DNA of 64,000 bases, taken from positions 36,745 through 100,744 of the forward strand of contig NZ_LGCM01000008.1 in the NCBI RefSeq assembly GCF_001306035.1, given 5' to 3'. The notes under the pieces were generated by a model. It did no database searches and had not been told where the DNA came from. It saw nothing but the letters and a program-made list of their open reading frames with translations. Origin of the DNA: Levilinea saccharolytica. Its GTDB lineage: Bacteria; Chloroflexota; Anaerolineae; Anaerolineales; Anaerolineaceae. Position 1 is the first letter of the stretch. Each line of letters opens with the position of its first letter. This document shows, one piece after another, positions 8,934-16,795 of the stretch. The translations under genes were made by a program, and so were the position numbers.

Positions 8934-9772
8934 GATTTCTCCCCACCAGGTGCAGTCCGCCCGGCAAGGCCTAGTAGCCCCAGACCAACCAGGCAGGCCA
9001 GGCTCGCGCCAATTAGTAGCGGGTCAGATCGGCTAATGATGAGTAGCAGCCAAAAGGCCGGAGTCATTCCCTCAGTTGCCCGGGCCACGGCCTCGCTCCA
9101 GCCAAGGAGGATTAAGCATCCCCACAAGCCCAGCGGAAGGATGGCCCCTACCAATGAGTTCCAACGGATCGTCGCGTAGAAGGCCAGCCCAGTCAAAGCT
9201 AGCATCGGGCCTAGCCAGATCAACGTCAGCCGCCATAGAACTACCTGCGGACCTTCTAACCAGATCAGCAAGAGCAGCAGCAGCGAGATCAGCAGGTTGA
9301 AAGCCAGTACCAGCGCCAGACGAGTATAGAGCAACTCAGCGGCACCGGTGGCTGTGAGGCGCTCTAATTCCCCTAAAGTGCGTGTCTCAGGACGGAACAC
9401 ATAGGCGACGCCAACAGCGGCCAGCAGAGGTGCAACCACTATGAATACTAGCGGAAGTAGGTCTCGACCATCGATGACAGACAAGGACAGCCCAAGAAGC
9501 AGCACCAGCAGACCGGCCAGCCAGAAGGATTTCTCGAACAGAACGGATTGGCTGTGGGCTAGGCGCAGCCAGTTCGTCCATTGTCGGCGTTTTATAGCAG
9601 GAGAGCCAGGTAAATACTGTTCCAGTACGGTCAGCAGGTGATCTCTCCCTGCTGTTTCAGGCTCAGTCCCTAGATCGGTTTCTAGAAAATGCGCCAGAGC
9701 ATTTAGATCTCCCAATGCTTGGCGTTGGGTTTCGTCCAAACCATCAGTCAATCGGTCAACAGGGTTATTCAT
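8924..9772 (-). CDS. Multi-span membrane protein, ABC permease or anti-sigma partner
   Basis: 282 residues. The first 80 or so are soluble and charged, followed by six hydrophobic helices including FWLAGLLVLLLGLSLSVI and LALVLAFNLLISLLLLLLIWL. The gene starts inside the end of the sigma-factor gene (ATGAATAA overlap) and runs into the ABC ATPase gene. Its soluble N-terminus next to an ECF sigma factor resembles a membrane anti-sigma factor, while its helix count and ATPase partner fit an ABC permease. It may be both; no zinc-finger anti-sigma motif (HxxxCxxC) is visible. Confidence 0.7.
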   Translation of the reverse strand: MNNPVDRLTDGLDETQRQALGDLNALAHFLETDLGTEPETAGRDHLLTVLEQYLPGSPAIKRRQWTNWLRLAHSQSVLFEKSFWLAGLLVLLLGLSLSVIDGRDLLPLVFIVVAPLLAAVGVAYVFRPETRTLGELERLTATGAAELLYTRLALVLAFNLLISLLLLLLIWLEGPQVVLWRLTLIWLGPMLALTGLAFYATIRWNSLVGAILPLGLWGCLILLGWSEAVARATEGMTPAFWLLLIISRSDPLLIGASLACLVGLGLLGLAGRTAPGGEKSWS

Positions 9773-10325
9773 CTTGTCCCACCTCTTCCTGCTCCAGGAT
9801 CATCCTGGCGCGCCGCAGCCCGTGGAACAATCTACTTTTGACTGTGCCGAGGGGCGCGCCGGTTATCGTGGAAATTTCTTCCAGAGAAAACTCCTGGTAA
9901 AAACGAAGTAAGATCACCTCGCGTTGACGCGCTGGTAAACACTGTAACAAGGCGTTGACCTGCACGCAGTCAGAGGATTGCAGCGCCAGGCTTTCGGTTT
10001 CAACAGGTGCGGCCATCCAATCGTCCCCTTGATCTTCGTCCGGCAGATAAAATGTCTCCCGGCGGAAGGCAGCGGAACGGAAATAATCACGAGCCAGGTT
10101 ACGAGCGATCTGGTAAATCCATGGCCGGAAGTGCTCCGGTGGAACACCACGGCAAGTCAGTATGCGGATAAACGTGTCCTGTACCATATCTTCTGCGGAC
10201 TGAGTTTGGCCGGTCATTCGGGAGAGGAATTTCAAGAGCGGTCCATGATAGCGCTCGACCAATCCGGCAAGCGCTGTACGGTCTCCCCCCCGCACCCGGA
10301 TATACAATTGCTCATCGCTCTCCAA
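9765..10325 (-). CDS. ECF RNA polymerase sigma factor
   Basis: About 186 residues. Region 2 shows DMVQDTFIRILTCRG and the -10-binding part FRPWIYQIARNLARDYFR; region 4 shows LPARQREVILLRFYQEFSLEEISTITGAPLGTVKSRLFHG. The start is set at TTG 10325 because GGAGGAG lies seven bases before it and the protein then begins ESDEQLYIRVRGGD, a standard ECF opening; the in-frame ATG at 10352 has no SD. It overlaps the permease gene upstream by 14 bp. It probably directs transcription of this ABC operon in response to an envelope signal (inferred). Confidence 0.87.
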   Translation of the reverse strand: MESDEQLYIRVRGGDRTALAGLVERYHGPLLKFLSRMTGQTQSAEDMVQDTFIRILTCRGVPPEHFRPWIYQIARNLARDYFRSAAFRRETFYLPDEDQGDDWMAAPVETESLALQSSDCVQVNALLQCLPARQREVILLRFYQEFSLEEISTITGAPLGTVKSRLFHGLRRARMILEQEEVGQDE

Positions 10326-10998
10326 GTAAACTCCTCCGAATTGAACCGCCATTCAGATAAGCATACCATGCAGCATTGATCACGATGAACGCAAACCCCA
10401 ACCCGGTGAGGAGCGACCGGTTGAGGGGATAACTTACCTCCCTCCAGTTCCAAACGGTCGCAAAAAGGAATAGCGCGCCACTGATTTTTCCCCGTGTTTG
10501 CAGCTCGAGGAACCAATAGACCAACACCGTACCGGCTGCTGCCCAATAAGAGCGTGACAATCCCCCGACGAGCAGCGACAGGCCGGTCATAAACAGGGAT
10601 GGCGCAAGTGCTGGCAAGACAGCTACGAAAACATTAGAGGTACCCCACAAAAAGAGAAAGGCGAATGCACCCAGCGTCAGCGCCAGGAAAAGAAATGCCA
10701 GCGCTGCGCCGCTCCGTAGAAGTGGTAAACGCAGCCGGGATTCTGGATACGATCGTCGCAGCTCAGCGAAGCCTTCCTCAGTTTCGATAGTCATCAAATG
10801 GGCAGCAGATTGCCCGGCTGCCAAGGGGAGGATGATCTCGAAGGCGTTGACTATCATCGGGAGGGGCATCTCCGTATCGAAGCGGCCCCACAACAGCCGG
10901 GAAAGAACAGCAAAAGCCGGTAGCCCAAGACACGGCAGCAGCCCGGCCAAACCTGCCACCAAACGCGTTTCGTAATACAAAGGCGACTTCGTTCTCAT
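10312..10998 (-). CDS. ABC-2-like membrane protein
   Basis: About 228 residues with six hydrophobic segments (VAGLAGLLPCLGLPAFAVL, AALAFLFLALTLGAFAFLF and others). ATG 10998 overlaps the stop of the preceding gene as ATGA, a coupling arrangement that settles the start. It resembles the small second permease found beside peptidase-like ABC permeases in Gram-positive and Chloroflexota operons. It probably forms the transporter with the ATPase at 13006-13908 and the large permease at 10995-13013. Confidence 0.75.
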   Translation of the reverse strand: MRTKSPLYYETRLVAGLAGLLPCLGLPAFAVLSRLLWGRFDTEMPLPMIVNAFEIILPLAAGQSAAHLMTIETEEGFAELRRSYPESRLRLPLLRSGAALAFLFLALTLGAFAFLFLWGTSNVFVAVLPALAPSLFMTGLSLLVGGLSRSYWAAAGTVLVYWFLELQTRGKISGALFLFATVWNWREVSYPLNRSLLTGLGFAFIVINAAWYAYLNGGSIRRSLLGER

Positions 10999-13013
10999 CG
11001 CATACCGCCTGCCGAGCGGATCCACTGGGGCAGAGCCTCATACGGCAGACCCCGGAGTTCGTCCGGCTTCTGGTACATCTGATTCAGTACATTTTTTACA
11101 GCCTCCTGGCCGCTTTGGCGATAGATTTCCAGAAGCGCCAGCCGATCTTCATCTACGCCTCCTTGCATTTGTGCGTCAGATTGGATCAGAGCCTGCATGC
11201 GTTCTGGATTGCCATCCTCTCGAACATAGATGTCCAGGAAACCGACAACGGCCTGAAAGGCGCGCTCCAGACTGGTAATCGGTCCACCATATTCGGGATC
11301 CAATTTGCCGTCGCTTAAGCTCCATAGGTCGGTGAGCAACGTTTTGATGACAAACTGCCGAGACGAAGAGAGGGTTGCACTCATATTTGCCGGCGAGTAA
11401 CGCGGCGTGACTACCAAGGGGTATCCGGCTGCGGGCGGTGTCCTTCCGGGCAAACCGCCTTCTTCACCCAGCACCATCAAGATCAGTCCTTGAACCTTTG
11501 CGTCAGGAAAGAACGGAGTAATTTTCCGCAGGGGATCTTCAAAAACGCTGGCCAACCCGCGCGCTTGCTCCAGATCTGCCCGGGATGTTATCAAGGTGAT
11601 ATCGCCCACCTGCTCAACGACCAGGCGGGGGGAGCCAATCAGGAAGACCCAGCTGGCAGAATTTGCTTCGAAGGTATTCTCTCCCACAGCAGGCAGGTTG
11701 GCAGCAAAGGGAAGGCTGCCGCTGTTGATTACCGTCAAACGGATGTGCGCCGGATCATGTTGGGTGTATTTCATGTTCGGGCCCGAAAGAATCGGAACCG
11801 GATACCAGTTCGCTGTGGGGGTCAGGCGCACACCGCGTGGGTCGATAAAATCGCTGGCTTCCACTACCCCATCAGAAATACTCTCGACGCGCAGCATGCC
11901 CTGATAATTAATGGAAAAAGAAAGGGTTTCGCCAGGACCAACCGGCTGGGACAGGTGAACAATTACCAATTCGTTCCTGCGTTCAACCGGTAAACTGGCA
12001 TCCGTGACAGTCAGAACAGGATTGAGGCGGAAGGGTAATGTATCGAGTGGATCCGAGCTTTGATTAACCGCCGTTAATTCCGCGGTGAAGTGTGCCGGTT
12101 GGGCATCTTTCAGATCGAGGATCAGTTGGTAATCGGTGACAGTGAAAGAGTTGGTCTCAATTGATAGGGTCTCGAATGTATTCGAGATCTGGGCGGCTTG
12201 AACGCCGGAACCATACCGCATACCGCTCCATCCTGCCAAAGTAAGCGCAATAATCAGCAGGACGCTGCCCACCAAAGAAGATCGGTAAAAACGGCGAGAC
12301 GATAGGCTTATCATCAAAATTGCCAGGAACAACAGCAGCAGCCCGATGTAAAACAGGTTAAACCAGAAAGGTTGATCACCGTACAATAACCGCCCCCATA
12401 ATTCTGAATAAAAGCTCACTCCCTGGCGCATGAAGTTGAGCAGGCTGGCGAAAGGGAAACGGTCTGCCAGGATGGTTGGGCCAAGCAGAAAGCCAAGCCA
12501 CCCGGCTGCCAGGAGCGGGTAAGCCCAGCGGCCGGGTCTGGACCAGGACATCAGCGCCCAGGCAAATGCACTGGCAACCGCGAAGGTCAGCCCAGCCTCC
12601 CCTAAATAAGTAGGCAGTTCTGCCAGCAGCGACGTGAGCGGACCCTGGGTTGCGGCGAATGCGATTGGCTCTACCAGGAAGACCACCAACGCAAGCAGAC
12701 CTGCCAACCAACGACCGAAAATCACCTCAAACCCGGTGGGAAATGAATCCTCAAGTTCGTGGAATTTCATCCGATTCGAGCGTGAGGAGCTGATCGCTGC
12801 CAGAAAAAGGCTCACTAGTGATATCAGCCCGATGGCAGTTCGTCCCAAAGTCGTTTCAAGCAGCCCCTGCGCGGAGCGATTGTCATGGCCAAGGAACATC
12901 AAGACAAGTGCAGCCCATAAAACATGCAGCGAGAGATACATCCAATTCCCAGCCAGCAGACGAAATTCTGTCCGGAAGGCAGTCCATAAACGGTTGAGAG
13001 TCAAGCTACCCAT
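10995..13013 (-). CDS. Large ABC permease with M1 peptidase-like ectodomain
   Basis: About 672 residues from ATG 13013, which has AGAGG in front and overlaps the end of the ATPase gene. The first half holds six or more membrane helices. From about residue 330 a large soluble domain begins (TLSIETNSFTVTDYQLILDLKDAQPAHFTAELTAVN is the typical beta-sandwich entry of M1 aminopeptidases), and it continues to the end. The HExxH zinc motif of active M1 enzymes is not present, so this domain is probably non-catalytic. It is coupled to the downstream permease by an ATGA overlap. Confidence 0.75.
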   Translation of the reverse strand: MGSLTLNRLWTAFRTEFRLLAGNWMYLSLHVLWAALVLMFLGHDNRSAQGLLETTLGRTAIGLISLVSLFLAAISSSRSNRMKFHELEDSFPTGFEVIFGRWLAGLLALVVFLVEPIAFAATQGPLTSLLAELPTYLGEAGLTFAVASAFAWALMSWSRPGRWAYPLLAAGWLGFLLGPTILADRFPFASLLNFMRQGVSFYSELWGRLLYGDQPFWFNLFYIGLLLLFLAILMISLSSRRFYRSSLVGSVLLIIALTLAGWSGMRYGSGVQAAQISNTFETLSIETNSFTVTDYQLILDLKDAQPAHFTAELTAVNQSSDPLDTLPFRLNPVLTVTDASLPVERRNELVIVHLSQPVGPGETLSFSINYQGMLRVESISDGVVEASDFIDPRGVRLTPTANWYPVPILSGPNMKYTQHDPAHIRLTVINSGSLPFAANLPAVGENTFEANSASWVFLIGSPRLVVEQVGDITLITSRADLEQARGLASVFEDPLRKITPFFPDAKVQGLILMVLGEEGGLPGRTPPAAGYPLVVTPRYSPANMSATLSSSRQFVIKTLLTDLWSLSDGKLDPEYGGPITSLERAFQAVVGFLDIYVREDGNPERMQALIQSDAQMQGGVDEDRLALLEIYRQSGQEAVKNVLNQMYQKPDELRGLPYEALPQWIRSAGGMR

Positions 13014-13908
13014 AGTGGACCTCTTTCTGGACCAGGGTCGACTTGATGACAGCCATATAACCGTCTTCCAGGCCAGGTTCGATGGGTTGTGCGCCATTGA
13101 ACGGGGAGTGGATTGCCAATAGCCGGGCCTGCATGTGTCTGTTCAGCATTCGGGAGGATAAAACAGGATATTTTACTTCCAATTTTGGCCACGCATCTAA
13201 TGGAACATCCACCTGCCATACGGCTCCTTTGGCCTGGTCTATCAATGCTTCGGGCGTGCCGTTGAAGACCAGTTTGCCCTGATACAACACCGCCAGCCCG
13301 GTGCAGCTGGCTTCGATGTCGGCGACGATGTGGGTCGATAGCAATACGGTGCGATCCTGCGCCAGGCGGGAGAGCAGATTGCGGAATCGAATGCGTTCCT
13401 CCGGGTCTAGCCCGGCGGTCGGCTCGTCGACCACGATGAGTTCGGGATTTCCCAACAAGGCCTGGGCGATCCCTAACCGCTGGCGCATCCCGCCAGAAAA
13501 GGTCCCGACTTTTCGCCGCGCTTCTTCGAGCAGGTTGACTTCCGTGAGCGTTTTCATGACCTGTTCCTTCCGCAGGCTGGCGGGGACGTTTTTCATCGCG
13601 CCGATGTAGTCCAGCATCTCGAATGCAGTAAGGCTGCGATAGAAGCCAAAATCCTGGGGGAGGTAACCTAAGCGCTGCCGCACTGCTCCCGGATTTTGCA
13701 CCACGTCGAACTCCCCAATCCTTACTTGGCCACTGGTAGGCGCGAGTAGGGTGGTCAGGATGCGCAGCAAGGTCGTCTTCCCGGCGCCGTTTGGTCCTAG
13801 GAGACCGAACATACCTCCAGGGATGTGCAGTGAAATGCTGTCGAGCGCCCGAAACTTGCGATAGTTCTTCGTCAGTTGATGAATAGAAATTTTCACGCTT
13901 TTCTCCAT
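13006..13908 (-). CDS. ABC transporter ATP-binding protein
   Basis: 300 residues with Walker A GPNGAGKTT, Q-loop GYLPQDFGFYRSLTA, signature TFSGGMRQRLGIA, Walker B ELIVVDEPTAGLDP and H-loop LSTHIVADIE. The C-terminal 80 residues are an accessory domain. Two starts are possible: ATG 13908, or GTG 13896, which has GGAG six bases before it. It is the first gene of a seven-gene minus-strand run (13908 to about 5853) of tightly packed ABC and sigma genes. An intrinsic terminator at 14115-14147 isolates it from the genes behind it. Confidence 0.88.
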   Translation of the reverse strand: MEKSVKISIHQLTKNYRKFRALDSISLHIPGGMFGLLGPNGAGKTTLLRILTTLLAPTSGQVRIGEFDVVQNPGAVRQRLGYLPQDFGFYRSLTAFEMLDYIGAMKNVPASLRKEQVMKTLTEVNLLEEARRKVGTFSGGMRQRLGIAQALLGNPELIVVDEPTAGLDPEERIRFRNLLSRLAQDRTVLLSTHIVADIEASCTGLAVLYQGKLVFNGTPEALIDQAKGAVWQVDVPLDAWPKLEVKYPVLSSRMLNRHMQARLLAIHSPFNGAQPIEPGLEDGYMAVIKSTLVQKEVHYG

Positions 13909-14114
13909 GATCCTTTACTGTACATTAACAAGACGAAATACCGCAAGGGAAGGTTTAAACGACCTTCATGAAAAATAAACCTACAATATGAAATGTTCTC
14001 TCTATGATGTCACTTATCTTGGGCACGATGGGATGCATAATTTTGACGAAGTGGTTCCAGTTCCTCATTGCGGGAAAAATTGCCACGCGCATGCGCGTTT
14101 GGGATAGAGCGATG

Positions 14115-14147
14115 GAAAAAAGCGTTGGATCATATCCAACGCTTTTT
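14115..14147. terminator. Bidirectional intrinsic terminator
   Basis: A perfect 9-bp stem, GCGTTGGAT with its complement (14122-14130 and 14134-14142), closes a 3-nt loop. It has an A-run on the left and a T-run on the right, so it can work on either strand. On the minus strand it ends the 14176-16276 sigma/anti-sigma transcript. The remainder of 13909-14114 shows nothing recognisable. Confidence 0.88.
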
Positions 14148-14175
14148 CATAATTACCTGGTTTCTCGTAAAGCAG

Positions 14176-15711
14176 TTACTTTCCAGGCGACCAGGAGCCG
14201 ATGAAACTGATCAGGTCGCCAAGGACTGCCGGCTGAGAAACGCGCACGGTTAGCATGCCGGTCGGAATTTGCGAGTACATTTCTGCCTGGTAGAAGTGGA
14301 AAGGGTCACCCGGGTTGAAACTGCTGCCACCGCCCATGTTGGTTTTGTACCCAACCAGGCCGGCCTGGCATTGGACGACTTTCCCTTCGGCGCCATCGAA
14401 GAGGAAGGAGTAACCGCCATACGGGTTCTTCTCGACGGCACTCAATGTGAATTTGACTGAACCGAGCTGGATTTCCTGGTTGATCTCAACTGGATTGTCT
14501 GAGGTTTGTACCTTGCTTCCATCAAATTCAATCTCAGCATAAGCCTCTTTTTCGGGGAAGGAACGTTCATAAACGTTTTGCTTGGCATAAACAGGGAAAG
14601 CAACACCCGATTTCGGTACGGCAAACGTGTACATCGAGCCCAGGTATTTCAGTTGGTCTTGACCTGAAAGCTGGCTGCGCAGGCTCTCTTCATATTTCCA
14701 AAGTTCAAGTTGGGTTTCATGGTCTGGCTCTTGCAGTTCCGCGCCGTTCGCATCGTAAAGGACAGGATTGAAGGGTACGGCATAGAGTTCGCCATTGATC
14801 TGAATATCGTTATCGCGTTTACCGGGGTAAGCCCAGGTCACCCAGTAGGCATCTGGTTGTTCGACCATGGCAAGGACGACCATCTCCTCTTGGCGGTCTC
14901 CATCGACCATCATCGCCGGCATGGCAGGTGTTCTGGATTCGACCTGAGGTTGCGCGGCAGGTTCCACCTTGGTCGACGCAGGGTTTTCGACCTGAGCCTG
15001 AGACGGCATGAGCGTGGCCGGGTAAACCGCGAGGTTCTCAGGTGCTGGCTTGAAGGTAAGAGCGAACTGCCAGTCTTCAGGTCCCTTGCCCCGAGCTGTT
15101 CCTTCCAGACAGGGAAAGACCAGAGTAGCCTGGTTGAAGTTCGTCGGGACCGTGTCGCTGAAGCGAATATTATTGGCGTATGACCCGTCCGGCGTGAGGC
15201 CGCTGCTGCTTCCCGATGCTTCAACTCTGCTGCCATCCGGCAGGGTCAGATAAGCAGGTGTGAAGCACTCTGGATCGCCAAATTTGGCATGTTTAATTTC
15301 AACGGGCAGGTCGGACATAGTGTAGGTGATGATTGTTTGGTCAGCGCTCAGGAAAGCAGATTGGATGTCAAGGGTAACTCCATCTCTCGTATCACTCACC
15401 GGTTCAGCCAGTTGCCTGAAGGGTGAACTGGTGTCCACAAGCCCGACATTTGGCACAAATCCGAAAACAGCTTGTATCTGCGCCAGAACCTTCGAAGGGC
15501 CGATGGCAAGAACCATGACTCCGATTAAAAGAAAGGCGGCCATAGCGTATGCCCAGCCGCGGGCAAAGTGAAAGGCGGGCCTGGCGCTCACTTCAGGATG
15601 GGGCTGCTTAGCCTGTAGTTTGGCTTCGAGTTGCTTGAAGTAGGCCGGGTTGGCCTCCGGCAGTCGGTAGGTTTGCTTGATTTCTTTCTCAAAAGAATTG
15701 AGGTTGTTCAT
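14176..15711 (-). CDS. Membrane-anchored DUF4179-like protein, probable anti-sigma factor
   Basis: 511 residues. A cytoplasmic N-terminus of about 50 residues is followed by one membrane helix (GWAYAMAAFLLIGVMVLAIG) and a long extracytoplasmic part containing VSDTRDGVTLDIQSAFLSADQTIITYT, the DUF4179-type motif. A Pro/Ala/Val-rich linker sits near the middle. The gene starts 1 bp after the stop of the ECF sigma gene, with a GGAG SD inside that gene. This one-helix, operonic layout is how membrane anti-sigma factors hold their sigma partner until an outside signal arrives; that role is inferred. Confidence 0.77.
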   Translation of the reverse strand: MNNLNSFEKEIKQTYRLPEANPAYFKQLEAKLQAKQPHPEVSARPAFHFARGWAYAMAAFLLIGVMVLAIGPSKVLAQIQAVFGFVPNVGLVDTSSPFRQLAEPVSDTRDGVTLDIQSAFLSADQTIITYTMSDLPVEIKHAKFGDPECFTPAYLTLPDGSRVEASGSSSGLTPDGSYANNIRFSDTVPTNFNQATLVFPCLEGTARGKGPEDWQFALTFKPAPENLAVYPATLMPSQAQVENPASTKVEPAAQPQVESRTPAMPAMMVDGDRQEEMVVLAMVEQPDAYWVTWAYPGKRDNDIQINGELYAVPFNPVLYDANGAELQEPDHETQLELWKYEESLRSQLSGQDQLKYLGSMYTFAVPKSGVAFPVYAKQNVYERSFPEKEAYAEIEFDGSKVQTSDNPVEINQEIQLGSVKFTLSAVEKNPYGGYSFLFDGAEGKVVQCQAGLVGYKTNMGGGSSFNPGDPFHFYQAEMYSQIPTGMLTVRVSQPAVLGDLISFIGSWSPGK

Positions 15712-15712
15712 G

Positions 15713-16276
15713 TTAATTCTCCACCTGGGCTTGCAGGCGCTCCAGGAGCCGGTAATATTTCTTTTTGATGCGGGTCTCAGGCTCGCTCAGGATTGAGGCA
15801 ATCTCGGCGAAGGGAAGGTCTGCTACAATGCGCAGGCGCAGGTACTCCTGCTCGAGCGGGCTGAGCCGGGATATCAGGCTTTCCAGGTCGCACAGACGGT
15901 CCTGGTCTGTTTGGGACAGTGTCACTTCCACAGCTTTTGCTGATTCCAGTTCTTCGTCAAAGTCCGCCATAGGGCGGCGCTGAGATTGGCGGAAATAGTC
16001 GAAGGCCTTATTGCGGGCGATGGTAAAAACCCAGGGCGTGAATTTCCGCGGGTCGCGCAGCCCGGACAGGTTTTCAAGCGCGGTCACAAACGTCAGTGAG
16101 GTCAGGTCTTCCGCATCTGCTACGTTGCGCACGCGACTGTAGAGATAATAGAAGACATTGGTTGCATTCCTACGATAAAGCTCAGTAAAGTCCGCTGTTA
16201 TCGTCTGGTGGGTTCCTTCGGCTTCGTTCATCATCAAGGCAAGGGATTCCTTTTTAAGGGCTTTGGTTTCATTCAT
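15713..16276 (-). CDS. ECF RNA polymerase sigma factor
   Basis: 187 residues. Region 2 contains DAEDLTSLTFVTALENL and FTPWVFTIARNKAFDYFRQ; region 4 contains LSPLEQEYLRLRIVADLPFAEIASILSEPETRIKKKYYRLLERL. The ATG has an AAAAGGAAC SD. It directly precedes a DUF4179-like anti-sigma candidate. The 520 bp upstream hold no gene. Confidence 0.88.
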   Translation of the reverse strand: MNETKALKKESLALMMNEAEGTHQTITADFTELYRRNATNVFYYLYSRVRNVADAEDLTSLTFVTALENLSGLRDPRKFTPWVFTIARNKAFDYFRQSQRRPMADFDEELESAKAVEVTLSQTDQDRLCDLESLISRLSPLEQEYLRLRIVADLPFAEIASILSEPETRIKKKYYRLLERLQAQVEN

Positions 16277-16682
16277 TGATGTTCCTTTTCAGGATCGATC
16301 CATTTGATTGTATTGTAGCTACATTAAGTAAGTCGCTGGAAGGGAGAGCAATGTGACAATTCATGCCGCGAGTGTAAAGATAGGTTTTAGATGACCTTAC
16401 CTCCAGCGCCTTGAAACCTGAAAAGATAACAAAATTGGATATCTCGACCCTCAGCTGGGTTACTAGTTGTTGGCCAGAACGGAAGTTGAGGAGGTGACTC
16501 TGGTTTAATCGCCCATTTTGATGTAACAACAGGAGGTCCAATCTACATATGACAGAAAGACACACCAAATGATTGGTGCTTGAGAGGATTCCGCTTTAGA
16601 TCAGGAAAGGTTGAATTGTTTACCTTGAGTACCTGGCGCAGCCTTCGTTCAGCCTGTTAGTAGATTAATACGGACAACCTTA

Positions 16683-16771
16683 TCACCTTCAAAAAGACCA
16701 TCAACCGCCTTGGGCTTTTATAAAATTGGCTGTGAGCGAAGAACAAGGGGTCTTTCAGCTCTTGAAGGTGA
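16683..16771. repeat. Long nested inverted repeat in an empty intergenic stretch
   Basis: Within the gene-free 16277-16795, TCACCTTCAA plus AAAGACC (16683-16699) is complemented by GGTCTTT (16749-16755) and TTGAAGGTGA (16762-16771). An inner CCTTG/CAAGG pair lies between them. The 89-nt unit could fold as one structured RNA or be a small non-autonomous element. It lies just downstream of the 16796-18904 gene on the minus strand, so a terminator role is also possible. Nothing else is recognisable in this gap. Confidence 0.45.
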
Positions 16772-16795
16772 AACTTGCTTGAGGACAACAAGGTT

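Noticed and set aside
16269..16568. 99-codon minus-strand frame upstream of the sigma gene
   Set aside because: No SD, no domain and no sensible composition; it covers the probable promoter region.
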